Source: Rapana venosa (lineage: Eukaryota > Mollusca > Gastropoda > Neogastropoda > Muricidae). From it: a DNA stretch of 64,000 nucleotides. Every line of letters starts with the position of its first letter. Within the stretch, counting starts at the first letter, position 1. The stretch lies in NCBI GenBank assembly GCA_028751875.1, contig CM054141.1:73728001-73792000 (forward strand). Direction: 5' to 3'. Below the pieces are notes generated by a model that saw nothing but the letters and a program-made list of their open reading frames with translations, did not search any database and was not told the DNA's origin. Positions 51,886 to 63,945 of this stretch are shown one piece after another. The position numbers and the translations under genes are program-made.

Positions 51886-51940
51886 CACATAGCCATACCT
51901 ATGCACCCACTGTTATTAGAGGGCACATAATTTGATTTAA

Positions 51941-52575
51941 GAATCCGAGTCGCAGTGAAATGGATCCCGCCATTTTGTGGTGACGCGTGATTTTGGCTAT
52001 ATTTTAAAAATTCAGCAGACTTACCCAACATAATAATGACATACACATTATACATCATTAAAAAGTTTATAATGTCTATTTTTGAGATTGTTTCACAGTT
52101 TTTCAATAGATGACCGTACTTATTTTTATAAATTTTCAAAATATGTCACTGAATGCTGAAAATAAAGTTTGAATTGGGGCTGCATATCTTACATGGCTTG
52201 AACTGTTCCCATCAACTATCCCTTCAAACAAGTGATGATTTTTCACCAAAGTTCCTGAAGTTGCTGAATCCATCTGATGTTACTTTTTGTAACAACAGAT
52301 TTTTTTTTAAAGATCATAACACTGAGAGCTGAAATCCCAAAGATATCACTTGTTGACATGTCAAAGAAAATTAGCCAACAGATCAAACTAGGCAACTTAT
52401 GGCAAGAAAGCAACTGTTTTAGAAAAAATGTTTGCCCTACAGGCCAGAGCACTTTCCCTTCAGTTAAACATCGGTGTATTTTTAAAAATTCGTAATTCTG
52501 CCAAATCTAAGCTTCAGCACGCCACAGAGAAGGAGAAGAGTGCGGAAGCTTAAGATTGGGCACAACCTCATTGAG
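51941..52575 (-). mobile_element. TTAA-flanked miniature element, family A, copy 2
   Basis: Reverse complement of the element at 35-693, with TTAA at 51937-51940 and 52576-52579. The right end reads inward as CTCAATGAGGTTGTGCC; the left end is diverged (GAATCCGAG). The element starts 55 bp after the end of the CA-rich array. Confidence 0.75.
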
Positions 52576-52579
52576 TTAA

Positions 52580-53465
52580 GTTAATTGGCTTGGGTATAAT
52601 ACTGTTAGGTGGAAGCAGTTGGTAATGCTTGTGGTGACACAACCTACAGGTAATGTTGTTTGCTGTCCACCAACAATCTTACCACACACATTCACAACCC
52701 TATTCAAAATGTTTGCTTTTCACACTCAAACTGCTGCACAAACAACAAAACCTAAACAATAAAACTGATTCAACTGAACTAAGATGAGCACAGAAATCAT
52801 TTCTAACATTCAACCATCACAGATTCTGATGACAGTATATTCTTGATTGGCATTTCTTATGAATAAAAGCAGTGTTTGCATTAAAATCTAATATATTGAT
52901 CATCAAGAAATATGCCCAGATATTTATAGTCTTGTACTCTGCCAACAACGTCTGTGCGCTCAATGCACAAACCCCCTGAAGCTGAAGCCTTTTTCAAAAA
53001 TGTAGACAAACGTTCTCATGAAATGAAAACCTATCATGGGTGAAAAGTATCTAAAATCCCTTTACAGCCTATAAACCACCACAGTCAGGAAAGAAAAGTG
53101 TTGGCAGCCTGAGCAGGAAGTCTTTCAAACTGTGTGCAATTTAAGCCTGAAGACTTTTCCCCATTAGACATGTATACGGTTCATACAGACCTCTCAGCAT
53201 AAAATTCAAAGACTTTTCAAGAAGATATTTAAGACATTCACGTGTATGATCCATGCAGTATTACATTTGTAGCCTACACATGCTAGTTCTATCATTGACT
53301 GCCACCCAAAATAAAATTGTTAATATACATGCATATCACTATGAGTGGGGGGGGGGGGGGGGGTCAAGTCTACTCACAGATGATTACAATAGCAGTCTTG
53401 TCTTATCCAACATGTTTTCCATTCAGCAAAAACAAAGTTTTACTTTTCTCAAGTTCTTGATGCAA
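52580..53465. other. Unassigned sequence
   Basis: AT-rich, with a G-run at 53347-53362. No gene or repeat family recognised. Confidence 0.4.
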
Positions 53466-53470
53466 GATCT

Positions 53471-54600
53471 TTGAAATCTCTCTTTTCCCTCACATCCACT
53501 CCTCTTGGATCTGCGAAGGTTAGCCTTCTGGCTTCTATCTATGACCACTCTGAACTTCCTTCTCTATTTTCTGCATTCTTTTCTGACAAAGTCCGCAACA
53601 TTCGCTCTAGTTTGGATCAGACTCCTTTTCAGCCTGCAATTTCTGATCCTCAATTTTCTGGCACTCCTCTCCTTTTCTTTCATCCAGCAAGCCAGAGAGA
53701 AATAGCGACAATTCTGAAAGAAATGACAATAAAATCATGTGATCTTGATCCTATACCTGCTTCTCTTTTCACTCAGTGCCTTCCACAGCTTATACCCACT
53801 ATCATAAAAATACTAAACTCATCACTTCTTTCAGGAATTTTTCCAACAGCTCTCAAAACTGCAATAGTTACACCTCTACTCAAAATGCAAGACCTCGATC
53901 CTAACATTCTGAAGAATTTCATCCATCCACTCTCTTCAACGCATACAAAACTCTGCAGCTCGACTGGTCCTAAGAAAGAAAAAATCTGAACACATCACTC
54001 CTCTTCTGCGATCTCTTCACTGGTTGCCTGTCTCACAAAGACTGGAGTATAAAATCAATACCCTCTGTTTCAAATGTCTCCACAAATCTGCACCCTCCTA
54101 TCCCTGTAACTGTCTTCATCTGTACACTCCATCCCCTTCCCTTCGTTCAGCCGCAGATACTTTGTGCTTTCGAACACCCAGATTCAAACAAACCACTGTT
54201 GGCTGTCGATCTTTCTCTGTTTCTGGTCCATCCACCTGGAATGAACTTCCTCTTTCACTTCGCCAAAAGCCTTCACTTGATACCTTCAAATCCAGCCTCA
54301 AAACGCACTTATTTCCTACCTGACACTTTCCCCTCATATCTGTTCCTACTTTTTCAACAGCATCCTTCACCTCCTTCATCACCACCTAAGTGTGTGTGTG
54401 TGTGTGTGTGTGTTTGTGTGTGTGTATGTGTGTATGTGTGTGTGTGTGTGTGTGTTTGTGTGTGTGCATAAACTTGAAATATCTTATGTTATTTGTGGAA
54501 AGTTGTATGCGTGTAAATGATTTGAGTGCAAGTGCTTCGATTTGTTTCTTTTACAACATTCAGCGCTATATAAATTCTATATATCATTATTATTAAGAAT
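53471..54600 (+). pseudogene. CR1/L2-like LINE with RT core deleted
   Basis: The frame 53471-53989 runs through SLLSGIFPTALKTAIVTPLL and DPNILKN, where the RT core (NYRPVSNLPF...) should begin. It jumps instead at about 53925 to IHPLSSTHTKLCSS, which belongs about 1 kb farther on. The C-terminal part continues at 54024-54323 with LEYKINTLCFKCLHKSA, LCFRTPRFKQTTVG and ELPLSLRQKPSLDTFKSSLK. A (TG)n run at 54391-54465 precedes the family 3' tail with ATTATTATT. Confidence 0.85.
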
Positions 54601-54887
54601 TATAGACCTGTATCCAACCTACCGTTCATCTCTAAAGTCCTTGAAAAAATTGTTCTGATACAACTCAACAGCCATCTTCATTCAAACAGTCTCCTTCCCC
54701 CTTTTCAGTCTGCCTATCGTGCCAACCACAGCACTGAGACCACCCTAGTCCACACCTTAACCACACTTCTACATGCCTCTGACTCAGGAAAAATCTCCCT
54801 TCTCACTCTTCTTGACTTGTCTGCAGCCTTTGACACTATAGACCACTCCATTCTTCTCTCCCGTCTCCAAAAAACTTTTGGTATTAA
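54597..54887 (+). pseudogene. CR1/L2-like LINE RT core fragment
   Basis: Immediately after the ATT tail the sequence reads AAGAATTATAGACC, encoding KNYRPVSNLPFISKVLEKIV, then QSAYRANHSTETTLVHTL, then SLLTLLDLSAAFDTIDHSIL, ending at FGIN. This is the very segment missing from the preceding copy. It is cut on the right by element X. Confidence 0.88.
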
Positions 54888-55107
54888 CTGTCTTGACCCC
54901 GTTACAGCTGCAGCCGACAGTAACGGTGGCCGCCGCTAGATTCCAATACGACTGCAGCTGACAGTTGGTGCTGCCCACGTGAGCAGTACTTTTCCATCAC
55001 ACACAGATCTCGTGGTTTTCACACAATGTGTCTGGAAGTTGGTTGGGCAATGCAGGGAGGGTGTCAGAGGGTGCCAGTGATAAATTTAGTCCACTAATGT
55101 GTGTAGT

Positions 55108-58100
55108 CCCCCGTGGGTCTCCCGGGGTATGCTTGCAAAGCGAGCATTGCAAGAATAGGAACCCTGCCCACCATCCAGGCATGTCGTAAAAGGCGACTAA
55201 GGAGGCACCTTTCCCCCTAGGTAAAGGGGGTTGGACACAGGGCTAACAACCCTGCTCCGTAAAAGAACTCCTGTTACAGAAACCATAAACAGCAATACTT
55301 GTGCCAACTCAGTCTTTGGGAGATCTGGGGATCCTTCAAGGAAACCTATGACGCGCTGCAGCCAAACCCGTCAGGAAGCTGCAGGGCTGACGACCCCTCA
55401 TCAACCGGAGACGCCCCTGATGAAGTCCCCGAGGTTGTTGTCACGTCGGCCGGTCCTACTTGGAACATTTGGGAAAAGTGAGGACCCTCTGGGAAACTGG
55501 ACGGTGTGCGCAGGCAGTGAGGGAGATGAACAGATATCGCCTCACACTCCTGGGCATGTCTGAAGTCCGGTGGAATGGTCACAGAGTGACAAGATTACAG
55601 TCAGGAGAAACTTTGCTCTTCTCCGGTAAAAGGGAAGAAGACTGTCACGAAGCTGGAGTAGGTCTCCTGCTGTCCAAACATGCAGCCAAGAGCCTGCTGG
55701 AATGGGAGCCTGTGTCAGACCGCATCATCACCGCTCGGTTTGAGTCGCGCTTCCAGGTGTCCCTTGTCATGTGCTACGCCCCTACCAACACCGCGGAGGA
55801 GGAAGACAAGGACAACTTCTACACCCAGCTCCAGTCGGTGGTAGACAAGATTCCGAGACAGGACATGCTCATCCTCATGGGGGACATGAACGCCAAGGTC
55901 GGGACTGACAACACTGATAGAGAGCGGAGATGGGACGACATGGGCTTGGAAACATAAAAGAAAATGGAGAAATGCTTGCTGATTTTTGTGCTGCCAACAG
56001 CCTTGTGATTGGAGGCACGCTTTTTCCACACCAGCGTTGCCACAAAGCCACCTGGGTCTCCCCTGACCACCAGACAGAGAACCAGATAGACCATGTCATG
56101 GTGAGACAACGCTACCGGAGCTCCCTACAAGACGTGAGAGTAAGACGCGGAGCAGACATAGGGTCAAACCACCATCTTGTGGTCACCAAGATCAAGATGC
56201 GCTTGTCTGCGATAAAGACTCTGCAGAATCCAAGGAAAAAGTTCAACGTTTTGAGATTGAAACAAGAAGACACAAAGCAGGCATTTCAGATCTCACTTCA
56301 CAACCGCTTCCAAGTGCTCCAGTCAGAGGAGACAGAAACAGTGGAACACAAATGGACCACCTTCAAAGACGCCATTGTGGGAGCCTGTGATGAGGTTTCG
56401 GGACAACCACAGACAAATAGGAAGCCATGGATCAAGGATGAGGCCTGGAAGAAAGTCGAGGAAAGAAGGCTAGCCAAACAAGAGCTGAACCGAGCTACGA
56501 CCCGCCAACAGAAGCGGCCTTCAACAGCCAAGTACTCCATACTTGCCAAAGAAGCCAAGAATGAGCTACGAGCAGACAAACGAGCTTGCATCAATGCCAT
56601 CGCAGATGAGGCAGAAGAGGCTGCTGGCAAGGGAGACCTCAAGACCCTGTATGCCACCACCAGACTTCTTAGCGGGCGTCGCAGCAACCCAAACAGACCT
56701 GTCAGAGACAAGGAAGGGAAGCTTCTCACCTCTATTGAAGACCAGCTAACAAGATGGAAAGAGCATTTTCAGGAGGTCTTGAATCAACCAGCCCCAGAGG
56801 AACGACTTCAGCTGGAGCCAGGGGACCCTCTCGACATCAACATTGGAGAGACCACCAAGGCAGAGATCTGAAAGGCCATCAGCAGCTTGAAGAACGGCAA
56901 GGCTTCTGGCATTGACAACATTCCAGCAGAAGCCTTGAAGGAAGGGGGTAGTGACATCGTTGACGAGTTACACCACTTGCTCAACCTGATCTGGACAACT
57001 GGGGAGGTGCCAGCAGAATGGAAGAAGGGCCTGCTTGTGAAGCTCCCCAAGCACGGCGACCTCTCCCAGTGTGGAAAGTGGCGAGGTATCACCCTGTTGT
57101 CCATCCCCAGCAATGTCCTCACAAGAGTCATCCTGGACCGAATGAAAGATGCTCTCGACAAGACTCTTTGAGATGAACAGGCAGGCTTCAGAAAAGAACG
57201 TTCCTGTACTGACCAGATTGCGACCCTCAGAATCATCGTGGAACAGTCCATAGAATGGCAGTCACCTCTCTACGCCTGCTTCATCGATTTTGAGAAGGCT
57301 TTTGACAGCTTGGACAGACAAGCAATCTGGAACATCCTTCTCCACTATGGTGTGCCATCAGAGTTTGTCAACATCATAAGACAACTTTACGAAGGATTCT
57401 CCTGCCAGGTCATCCACGGTGGAAGACTCTCCGACAGCTTCGGGATCTCTTCCGGTGTCAGACAGGGCTGCTTGTTGTCTCCACTCCTCTTCCTTGTGGT
57501 GCTGGACTGGGTGACAAGGACGGCCTATGCAAGTTCCGGGAAAGGTATCCAATGGACCCTCATGACAAAGCTGGAAGATCTCGATTTTGCCGATGACCTG
57601 GCTCTGCTATCACACCACCTGCAGCACATCCAAAGCAAAGTCACTGCCCTAGATACCACAGCTAGACGTGTTGGCCTCAGGATCAGTGAAGAGAAGACCA
57701 AGCTACTGCGTACCAACAACCAGCAAGAGGCTCCTGTCACCATCTCTGGGAAAGCAGTAGAGGATGTCAATGAATTTGTGTACCTGGGCAGTAAGATCAG
57801 CCAGACAGGAGGCACAGACGAAGACATCAAGGCAAGAATAAAGAAAGCACGCCAAGCATTTGCCATCTTGAAACCCGTATGGAGAAAAAATGCGATCTCC
57901 ACAACCACCAACCTCAGGATCTTCAACTCCAACATGAAGTCTGTGCTTCTCTACGGGTCAGGAACTTGGCGAGTCATCAACACCAGCTCCTCCAAGATCC
58001 AGACCTTCATCAACGGATGTCTCCGGCAGATCCTTCATCTCAGACGGTTCGACAGAGTGCCAAGTACCGACCTGTGGATGAGGGCGAACCAACAGCCTAT

Positions 58101-58375
58101 GGAAGTCCAAGTAAGGCGGCGAAAGTGGCGTTGGGTCGGCCACACCCTACGGAAGGAGCCTTGCAACATCACCAGACAAGCGCTCGAGTGGAATCCGCAG
58201 GGGAAAAGGAAGAGAGGGCTCTCCAAACAGACCTGGAGGAGAAGCCTGCATAGTGAGCTGAGAGACTCCAGCCTGACATGGGAAGAGGCCAAGACCCTTG
58301 CCAGAGACAGGGGAAGGTGGAGGGACGCTGTTGAGGCCCTATGCTCCGCTAGGAGCTATAAGGACTAAGAAGAAG
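55108..58375 (+). mobile_element. RTE-like non-LTR retrotransposon, full length
   Basis: This 3268-bp insertion is flanked by AATGTGTGTAGT (55096-55107) and AATGTGTGTAAT (58376-58387), an 11/12 target-site duplication. Element X at 38595-39226 shows the matching site without the insert. Size, short UTRs and the AAGAAGAAG 3' end fit the RTE clade. Its single polyprotein frame is described separately. Confidence 0.88.
55231..58368 (+). pseudogene. RTE-like endonuclease-reverse transcriptase, two stops and two frameshifts
   Basis: The endonuclease domain spans about 55450-56200: RTLWETGRCAQ, MSEVRWNGHRV, VMCYAPTN, LMGDMNAKVG (catalytic GDxN) and NHHLVV near the end. Frameshifts are needed near 55462 and 55950. 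RT region: ISSLKNGKASGIDNIPAEAL, FIDFEKAFDSLDR, GVRQGCLLSPLLF and FADD at about 57585-57600. The C-terminal region has TFINGCLRQILHLRR and RRRKWRWVGHTLRK. The stops at 56869-56871 (AEI*KAIS) and 57169-57171 (KTL*DEQAGF) both fall where arginine is usual, consistent with CGA to TGA decay. It is otherwise well preserved and so fairly young. Confidence 0.88.
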
Positions 58376-58875
58376 AATGTGTGTAATGGGGAGGGAAGGA
58401 AGAAAGAAAAGCCAGCCACCAAAACGCTTTTCAATCGTAGCAGAGTGGCGAAAAAAAATGGCGACTTCTTTGGTAGCAGTCGAATCATGTGATTAGCGAG
58501 ACGATTAATTGAGTGTTATCGTATTGGAAGTAGAAACATTTGAACGAGAATTGTTAAGTGAGTCCGATATTAAATGTTTACGAGGAAGAGGAGGAAGGAA
58601 ATGCTGCAGTTAGGGAGAAGAGTGACCCACAAAATAACGTGCTACACGGCACATTCCTGACCTGTGCTACACACACACACACACACACACCACTGTGGAG
58701 AAATTTGACCTCCCGGCTGGTCCGCGGCATAGATGCCTGAAAACGATGCCTTTTGACTGTTTTCTCATTATTACCACACTTTTGCTTTGAAACTGCAATG
58801 GCAGAAATGAACAGATATGCCGATAATGAAAATAGCAAGAAGGAAAAGAAAATAGGTCACCGGTCTGCCAAGGTT

Positions 58876-59385
58876 CAAGGTTGACAGCAATGGGTACATC
58901 CCCCCACACATCCATAATTTGTGCTTTTTGTGATGTGATGTGACCCTGTGCCATCACTACGACTACTTTAGACTACCAACATTAAAAGTTTGTAGGGTTA
59001 CAGAAGTTCTGTGTTGTTTCGAATTTGTCACACCTGTGCTGTGACACTGGTGACAGTGTGACAGTCATGTACAATAATACACTTCTGTACACTTAACAAA
59101 CATGTGGTAGCACACGCAGATATGAACTGCATATAAAGGCACATGTTTGATTGAATAAACTCGTTTTTTCAAAAGAAAAAAAAAAGGTAAACTAAACTTC
59201 TGCTTCTCCAGAATACCCTAAAAACAACAGGTGTTTATGGGGAAATGTGCGACACATCCTTGAAAAATTTTTTTTGAATAAACTGGGAAACACTCAGCGG
59301 AATCAGTTCCTTTTTCACACTAAAAATGCTGAACTATTGTCAAATCCAAGCAGGATTGCGTTTTTAAAACGCATATACCCTTTTT
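58876..59385. other. Unassigned sequence
   Basis: AT-rich, with A-run near 59175. Whether the CR1/L2 fragment interrupted at 54888 resumes here could not be seen. Confidence 0.4.
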
Positions 59386-59389
59386 ACCT

Positions 59390-61140
59390 GTGTTTTGGGG
59401 ACACTCGATGGAGTCTCCTCAGGTCGAAGAAGAGTTTGGGGCGGCAGGCTTATCTGTCAGAATTTTTCCTCTATGGGGAAAGGCGATTCCGGATGCACAC
59501 ACTTCCCACAGGTGTTTTGCAAAGGGGAAAAGTCTCCAGAAGTTGAGCCCTGCTTCCTTCGCTCCGCTTTCCCTTAAATTTTGGGCCAGCGTTCTCTTTT
59601 TTTCAAAGTCTTTATGCCAGGAGAACATCCTCCCCAGACCCCCTCGGGGTTTTCCCAGGAAGCGATGTCTTGTCACAGGGTTTAATTTTTTCTTTAAGGG
59701 GTCCCTTTTTAAACGCTTTAGGGTCTTCCAAATTTTTTGGAGGCTTCCCTTTAGTGGCCCTACAATGCATCCTTGGGGGTCCCTGGTTTCATGGACAAGG
59801 GGTCCCGTCCAGCGTAGCCCGGACTTGATCAGTAGGTTTTTATGCGGGGGAGCTGCTTTTTCTAGGGCCTGGAGGTTGGAGACCCTGTCTTGCCATTTAT
59901 TTCCAGAACTTTTAAGGATTTTTCTGGTGAAACTGCTCAACGTTGAAAGTGACGGCGTAAAATTTCCCCTCCAGTTTCACAGCAGTACATCAAGGTGGTC
60001 CCGCCGAAGCTCTGTAAGTTTTGATTTTTTGGGGCTGAAGGAAAACCCCCTTTTTTTTTTTGTTCCACTGCCTGTTGTTTATCTGCCGAAGGGAAATTGT
60101 CCTTGGCCATGCGCACTGTAACTTCTGCAAAAAAAGGGTTCCATTGCTGCGAGGGGCTGCCCCGGTTTACCAAAACTTATCGACGACCTGATTTTGTTCA
60201 TCGATCTTAACTGCAGGGGGGGAAGGCACTGTTTTTTTGTAAAAGCTTGGTTGTACAGGGGCTTTGGGGTTTGCGAGGGCTGATGGGGAGTCCAAAGCCC
60301 CCCAGGGGGTAGGAACCCCTCCAGATGAACTGTATGTCCTCATGGGGGTGTTGGCAAGCCGCAATCATAAGCGAAAAGGAACTCCTCTCAACATGCCCTC
60401 AACACCCTGGATCTAGCATGGAGTCGCCCCCCAGGGTTTTTAAAAATTTTTCCATCAGTGCGAAACTGAATGTAGATGCCCCTGTCACATCTTGGAAGGC
60501 CCCAAAACAGCATGGGAGAGAAGAAATAAGAACATGGGTCCAGGACGCGCCCTGCTTCACCCTTTTCCCCGGAAATGGGTCCGGGCATGTCTTTTTTTCC
60601 TGTAAACTCTCGCCTGCATCCCTCATTTTGGGGTAGCAATCAGCTGTATTAGCTCCTTTTGGGTAACCAAATTTAGGAGGAAAACTTCCCCAACCAGGCG
60701 GTTACCGTGTCGAAGGGCCTTGGTTAGTTACAAAAGACCCTGTGGAGCTCCTTTTTTCTCAGGGATTTTTTTTGCAACGGCTACTGCAACACCTTTTACA
60801 TGTTCCCCTGCCTGAGCGGGGAAAAAACACTGTGTTCAGGGAACTGTGTTGGAGGGCAGGTCAATCATTTGTTAATTTTTAAAAGCGGGAAGATTTTGCC
60901 GGCGATGCTAAAAAAAGGATTTCCACTTTTTGGTTGTCGCAGCATGTTTTGTCTCCCTTCCCCTTTTTTAACTGTGGGCAAAATTTAAGCTCCTTTAAGT
61001 CCTGGGGGACCTCCCTTTCTCCAATGATTGGAAAAAGGGCGGGGTCAGGGTTGTCCTGTCAGCACCGCCTCCACACTTGTAGATGTCAGTGGAATTTCCA
61101 TCCGCTCCTGGTGCTTTCCCTGATGTTGTCGTTTTAGGGC
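59390..61140 (-). pseudogene. Degraded LINE, RT to C-terminal zinc-finger-like end
   Basis: The minus strand gives, in order, IQFRTDGKIFK near 60450, ADKQQAVEQKKKG near 60080, KWQDRVSNLQALEKA near 59880, LRWTGPLVHE near 59815, and KHLWEVCASGIAFPHRGK near 59500. This is the order in Jockey/RTE-like LINEs that end with a CxxC...H finger. Frequent indels break the frame, and homopolymers look unreliable here. Confidence 0.7.
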
Positions 61141-61369
61141 TGTCCAGGGCTCGGCCCTTTGTTGGGAGGGCAGCTGTGAGTCACTGGGTACTGTGAGAGG
61201 GGGCATCTCATAGATAAGATATCCCCCTTTGATGAGGGTGTTGAGTGCTCGCCCAGTGGTGTAAGGATGTCTTCTTTTTCTTCGGGGATGTTGGGCCCAG
61301 GTTTAAAAAGGTTTGATCCCCGGGTTGGCCCTTGGCCCCTATACAGTGGCCACTGGATCTTCATGTATA

Positions 61370-61660
61370 CCAGCCTCGAACTTATAAGGTCTTGGGGGAA
61401 GTGGGGCGTCAGGGGACCTCACTTCTCAAGGGCCGCAATTGAGGGGGGGGGCCCATCCCCTTTTCCCCTCGCTGCTTTCCCTTCCTGAAAAAGGGGCGGG
61501 TCCCCATTTAAGCGGGGGGAACGGGGGAACTGTACAAAGGGCCAAGGCGGCAAAAGGGTTTTCACCCACCCAAAAGGAAACCACCTCGCCCTCCCTTAAC
61601 TTGGCGGGGGGGAAAGGGCAAGTGCCCCGACCACTAAAGGCTATCCCGTCCCCAGGCTTT
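61370..61660 (-). mobile_element. Chimeric tRNA/5S rRNA SINE, copy 4 (degraded)
   Basis: It starts AACTTATAAGGTCTTGGGGG and runs in the same order as copies 2 and 3 to GGCTATCCCGTCCCCAGG. G and C runs are expanded relative to the other copies. Confidence 0.75.
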
Positions 61661-62585
61661 TTTTTGGGAAATTTCCTTTTTTATCCCCCCTTTCCCCTTT
61701 TGGGGGGAGAGCCGTGCGGTTCCCAAAAAAGGGGCTGTTTCTGACATGAAAGGAGGATGGGGCCCCCCGCATCTCCCCCATTATGGGGGAAGACCATCAC
61801 CCCACAGCCCCTGCGTGCAGAGTCATGACTAGAACTGCCAGCACATCCTCTGCCCTGTACCCGTCACCACTTCTCCATGCCAAAAGGGCCCTTGGGAAAG
61901 CTGGGTGTTGAGGGGCTAGCCCCCTTTTTCCCCGGCATTCCCCTGGTTGCCTAAACCGCCAGGGGGACTTTTTTAAGTGAAGAGGAGTTTTTGCGGGTCC
62001 CTTCTCCACTCCCCTCACCTCCCAAAGTTCAGAGCCCCACGGGGTGAAAGGAACTGCCACGTGTAGATTTGGAAAGGGTTAATTCCCGGTTTTTTTTTTC
62101 GGATTTCCCAAACCCTTTTAAGGGGGGACTTCCACCCAAAGATAAGAGCCCCCCCTGCCTTTTGGGTCATCCTTTTTCCGCCTTCAAAACCCCTTTGGGA
62201 AAGGTTTCCCCCCTCCGCTTGACCCCTTTTTGGGGACTTAAATGCGGAAAGGTAGTTTGGGTTACAGGGGCCCCCAGGAAAGGGCTAACCCGTGCCCCTG
62301 ACCTTTTTGGGTTGACAAGAAAGGGTGACAATGACGACAGCGGGTTGACCAGACACATAAACTTGCATCTAAAGAAAGGGACAAAGAAAATCCCAAGCTT
62401 GTGACAAAATTCACTTGTTTGTTGTCATGCACACACACAATTGTTTTAGGAGTAAAGTAATCAGTTGGGGGGTAAAAAACCCTTCAAAAAATGCAAAATC
62501 TACGGGCAGTTTGGGCTCTGTAGAAACCAAAAACAAGGGGGTTTAAAGGCACTTCCCTCCCCTTTCAGTTCTTTCCTTTAACGGG
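61661..62585. other. Unassigned, error-rich GC-rich sequence
   Basis: Runs of G and C dominate. Frames at 61797-62404 lie on both strands and are not recognised. Confidence 0.4.
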
Positions 62586-62589
62586 ACCG

Positions 62590-62725
62590 TTTCCCCATAC
62601 ATTTTGAGTAAACAAGATTCAATCAACACCTGCCAAACTGGAATGTGGAATCCCACAGGGGTCAGTTTTCAGCCCCCTTCTTTTCACTCTCTACACCACT
62701 CCTCTTTTGTATGATAATTTTTTAA
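62590..62725 (+). pseudogene. CR1/L2-like LINE fragment
   Basis: VNKIQSTPAKLECGIPQGSV, then FSPLLFTLYTTPL, which spans the GxPQGSxLSPLLF motif of the RT domain. The same region in the copy at 43481 lies near 45580-45670. Confidence 0.78.
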
Positions 62726-63044
62726 AGCTATCTTGGAATGCTTATAACAATCTGAACCCCATCACCCTGCCGTAGTGTACAACCTTTATGTGTGTGCGTC
62801 TTGATCACGTCATGGGTGATATGATTTTCAAAAAACAGTCCAATACTGAACCTTGTTTAAAACCATAGTCAGAATCCACCTGTACTGTCTTTATCAAATA
62901 ATCACAACAAACAAAGAAATGTAAGCTATAAGTGAATACCTGCAATATGCACTACATGAATAACAAAGCAAAGTAACCAACTTTCTAGGAGTCCAAGTGA
63001 GGAATATTACAATGAGCCTAAGGGAGTGGTGTGACCCCCCTTCC

Positions 63045-63046
63045 TA

Positions 63047-63080
<34 letters not shown>

Positions 63081-63140
63081 GAAGAAGAAGAAGAAGAAGA
63101 AGAAGATGAAGAAGAAGAAGAAGAACAACAACAACAAATG
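63045..63140. repeat. (GAT)n-(GAA)n-(AAC)n microsatellite
   Basis: Consecutive trinucleotide runs at the 3' end of the minus-strand LINE copy that follows. Confidence 0.95.
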
Positions 63141-63945
63141 GAATTTATATAGCACTTTATCTTACAAAAACAAATCAAAGCACTAGCATTCAACCTACTC
63201 ACACACACACTTGTCTAATATCACTTACTTTCGAATTGCACTAATACGCCGTAATTGATAGTAGCTAGACTGGCAGGTCTGGGTGATAAATTTTTTCATA
63301 GAGAGTGTGTTGTCAATAACAACCCCTAAATACTTCACAGCAGTGGATAGAGGGACTGATGTATAGCTGATTTCTATTAAAGCTGTTGTGATGGAAGAGA
63401 GTTTGTGTTTGGTCCCTAAAAGCATGGTTTCAGTTTTATCTGCATTTAGCGGTAACTTGTTCTGTATCATCCAGTTTCGAATATCTTGAAAGCAGTAGTC
63501 CGTATTTGTTAAGAGAGAAGGCAGATTTTCAGGTTACCACTACTTTGAATCTGAGAGTCATCTGCATAAAAAATAATGGTTGATCTGATGACAGTTTATT
63601 ATGTGTGACAGTGGAGCAGTGTAGAGAGTGAAAAGAACAGGGCCCAGAATGATCCCTGTAGGACTCCACAATCCAGTTTGTGCAAAACTGCAACTGCATG
63701 TAATCAGTCTGTAAGGTATGAACTGAAGCAGGTGAGGGCTGTGCCTGTAATACCAAACATTGTTTGGTGACGGGAGGGAAGAATGGAGTGGTCTATGGTG
63801 TCGAAGGCTGCAATAAGCTGAGAGGAGTGAGGAGGGAGATTTTCCCTGAGTCAGAAGCGTGTAGAACTTGAAAAAGGAGTGATTGGCCTTTGCGCTGGAT
63901 GGCAGCAGGGTGTCTCTCTGTGTTTGAGTGTTGTTTTTGTGCATT
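63115..63945 (-). pseudogene. CR1/L2-like LINE, inverted, 3' part deleted
   Basis: The minus-strand frames give RGSILGPVLFTLYTAPLSH-like sequence near 63640, LPLNADKTETMLLGTKHKLS near 63440, VPLSTAVKYLGVVIDNTLSM near 63330, and TCQSSYYQLRRISAIRK at the end. The sequence then goes straight into the family 3' tail (inverted TTATATAGC...), skipping the C-terminal block seen at 46150-46520. It continues to about 63945 at the right side. Confidence 0.82.

Larger units (their letters stand above)
54888..58875 (+). repeat. Dispersed element X, copy split by an RTE-like LINE
   Basis: The arms 54888-55107 and 58376-58875 match one continuous sequence on the minus strand at 38595-39226. The left arm interrupts a CR1/L2-like fragment. 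The right arm contains an AC run at 58672-58690. Coding potential is absent. Confidence 0.75.

Noticed and set aside
54390..54596. Cysteine/valine repeat protein
   Set aside because: Translation of a (TG)n microsatellite.
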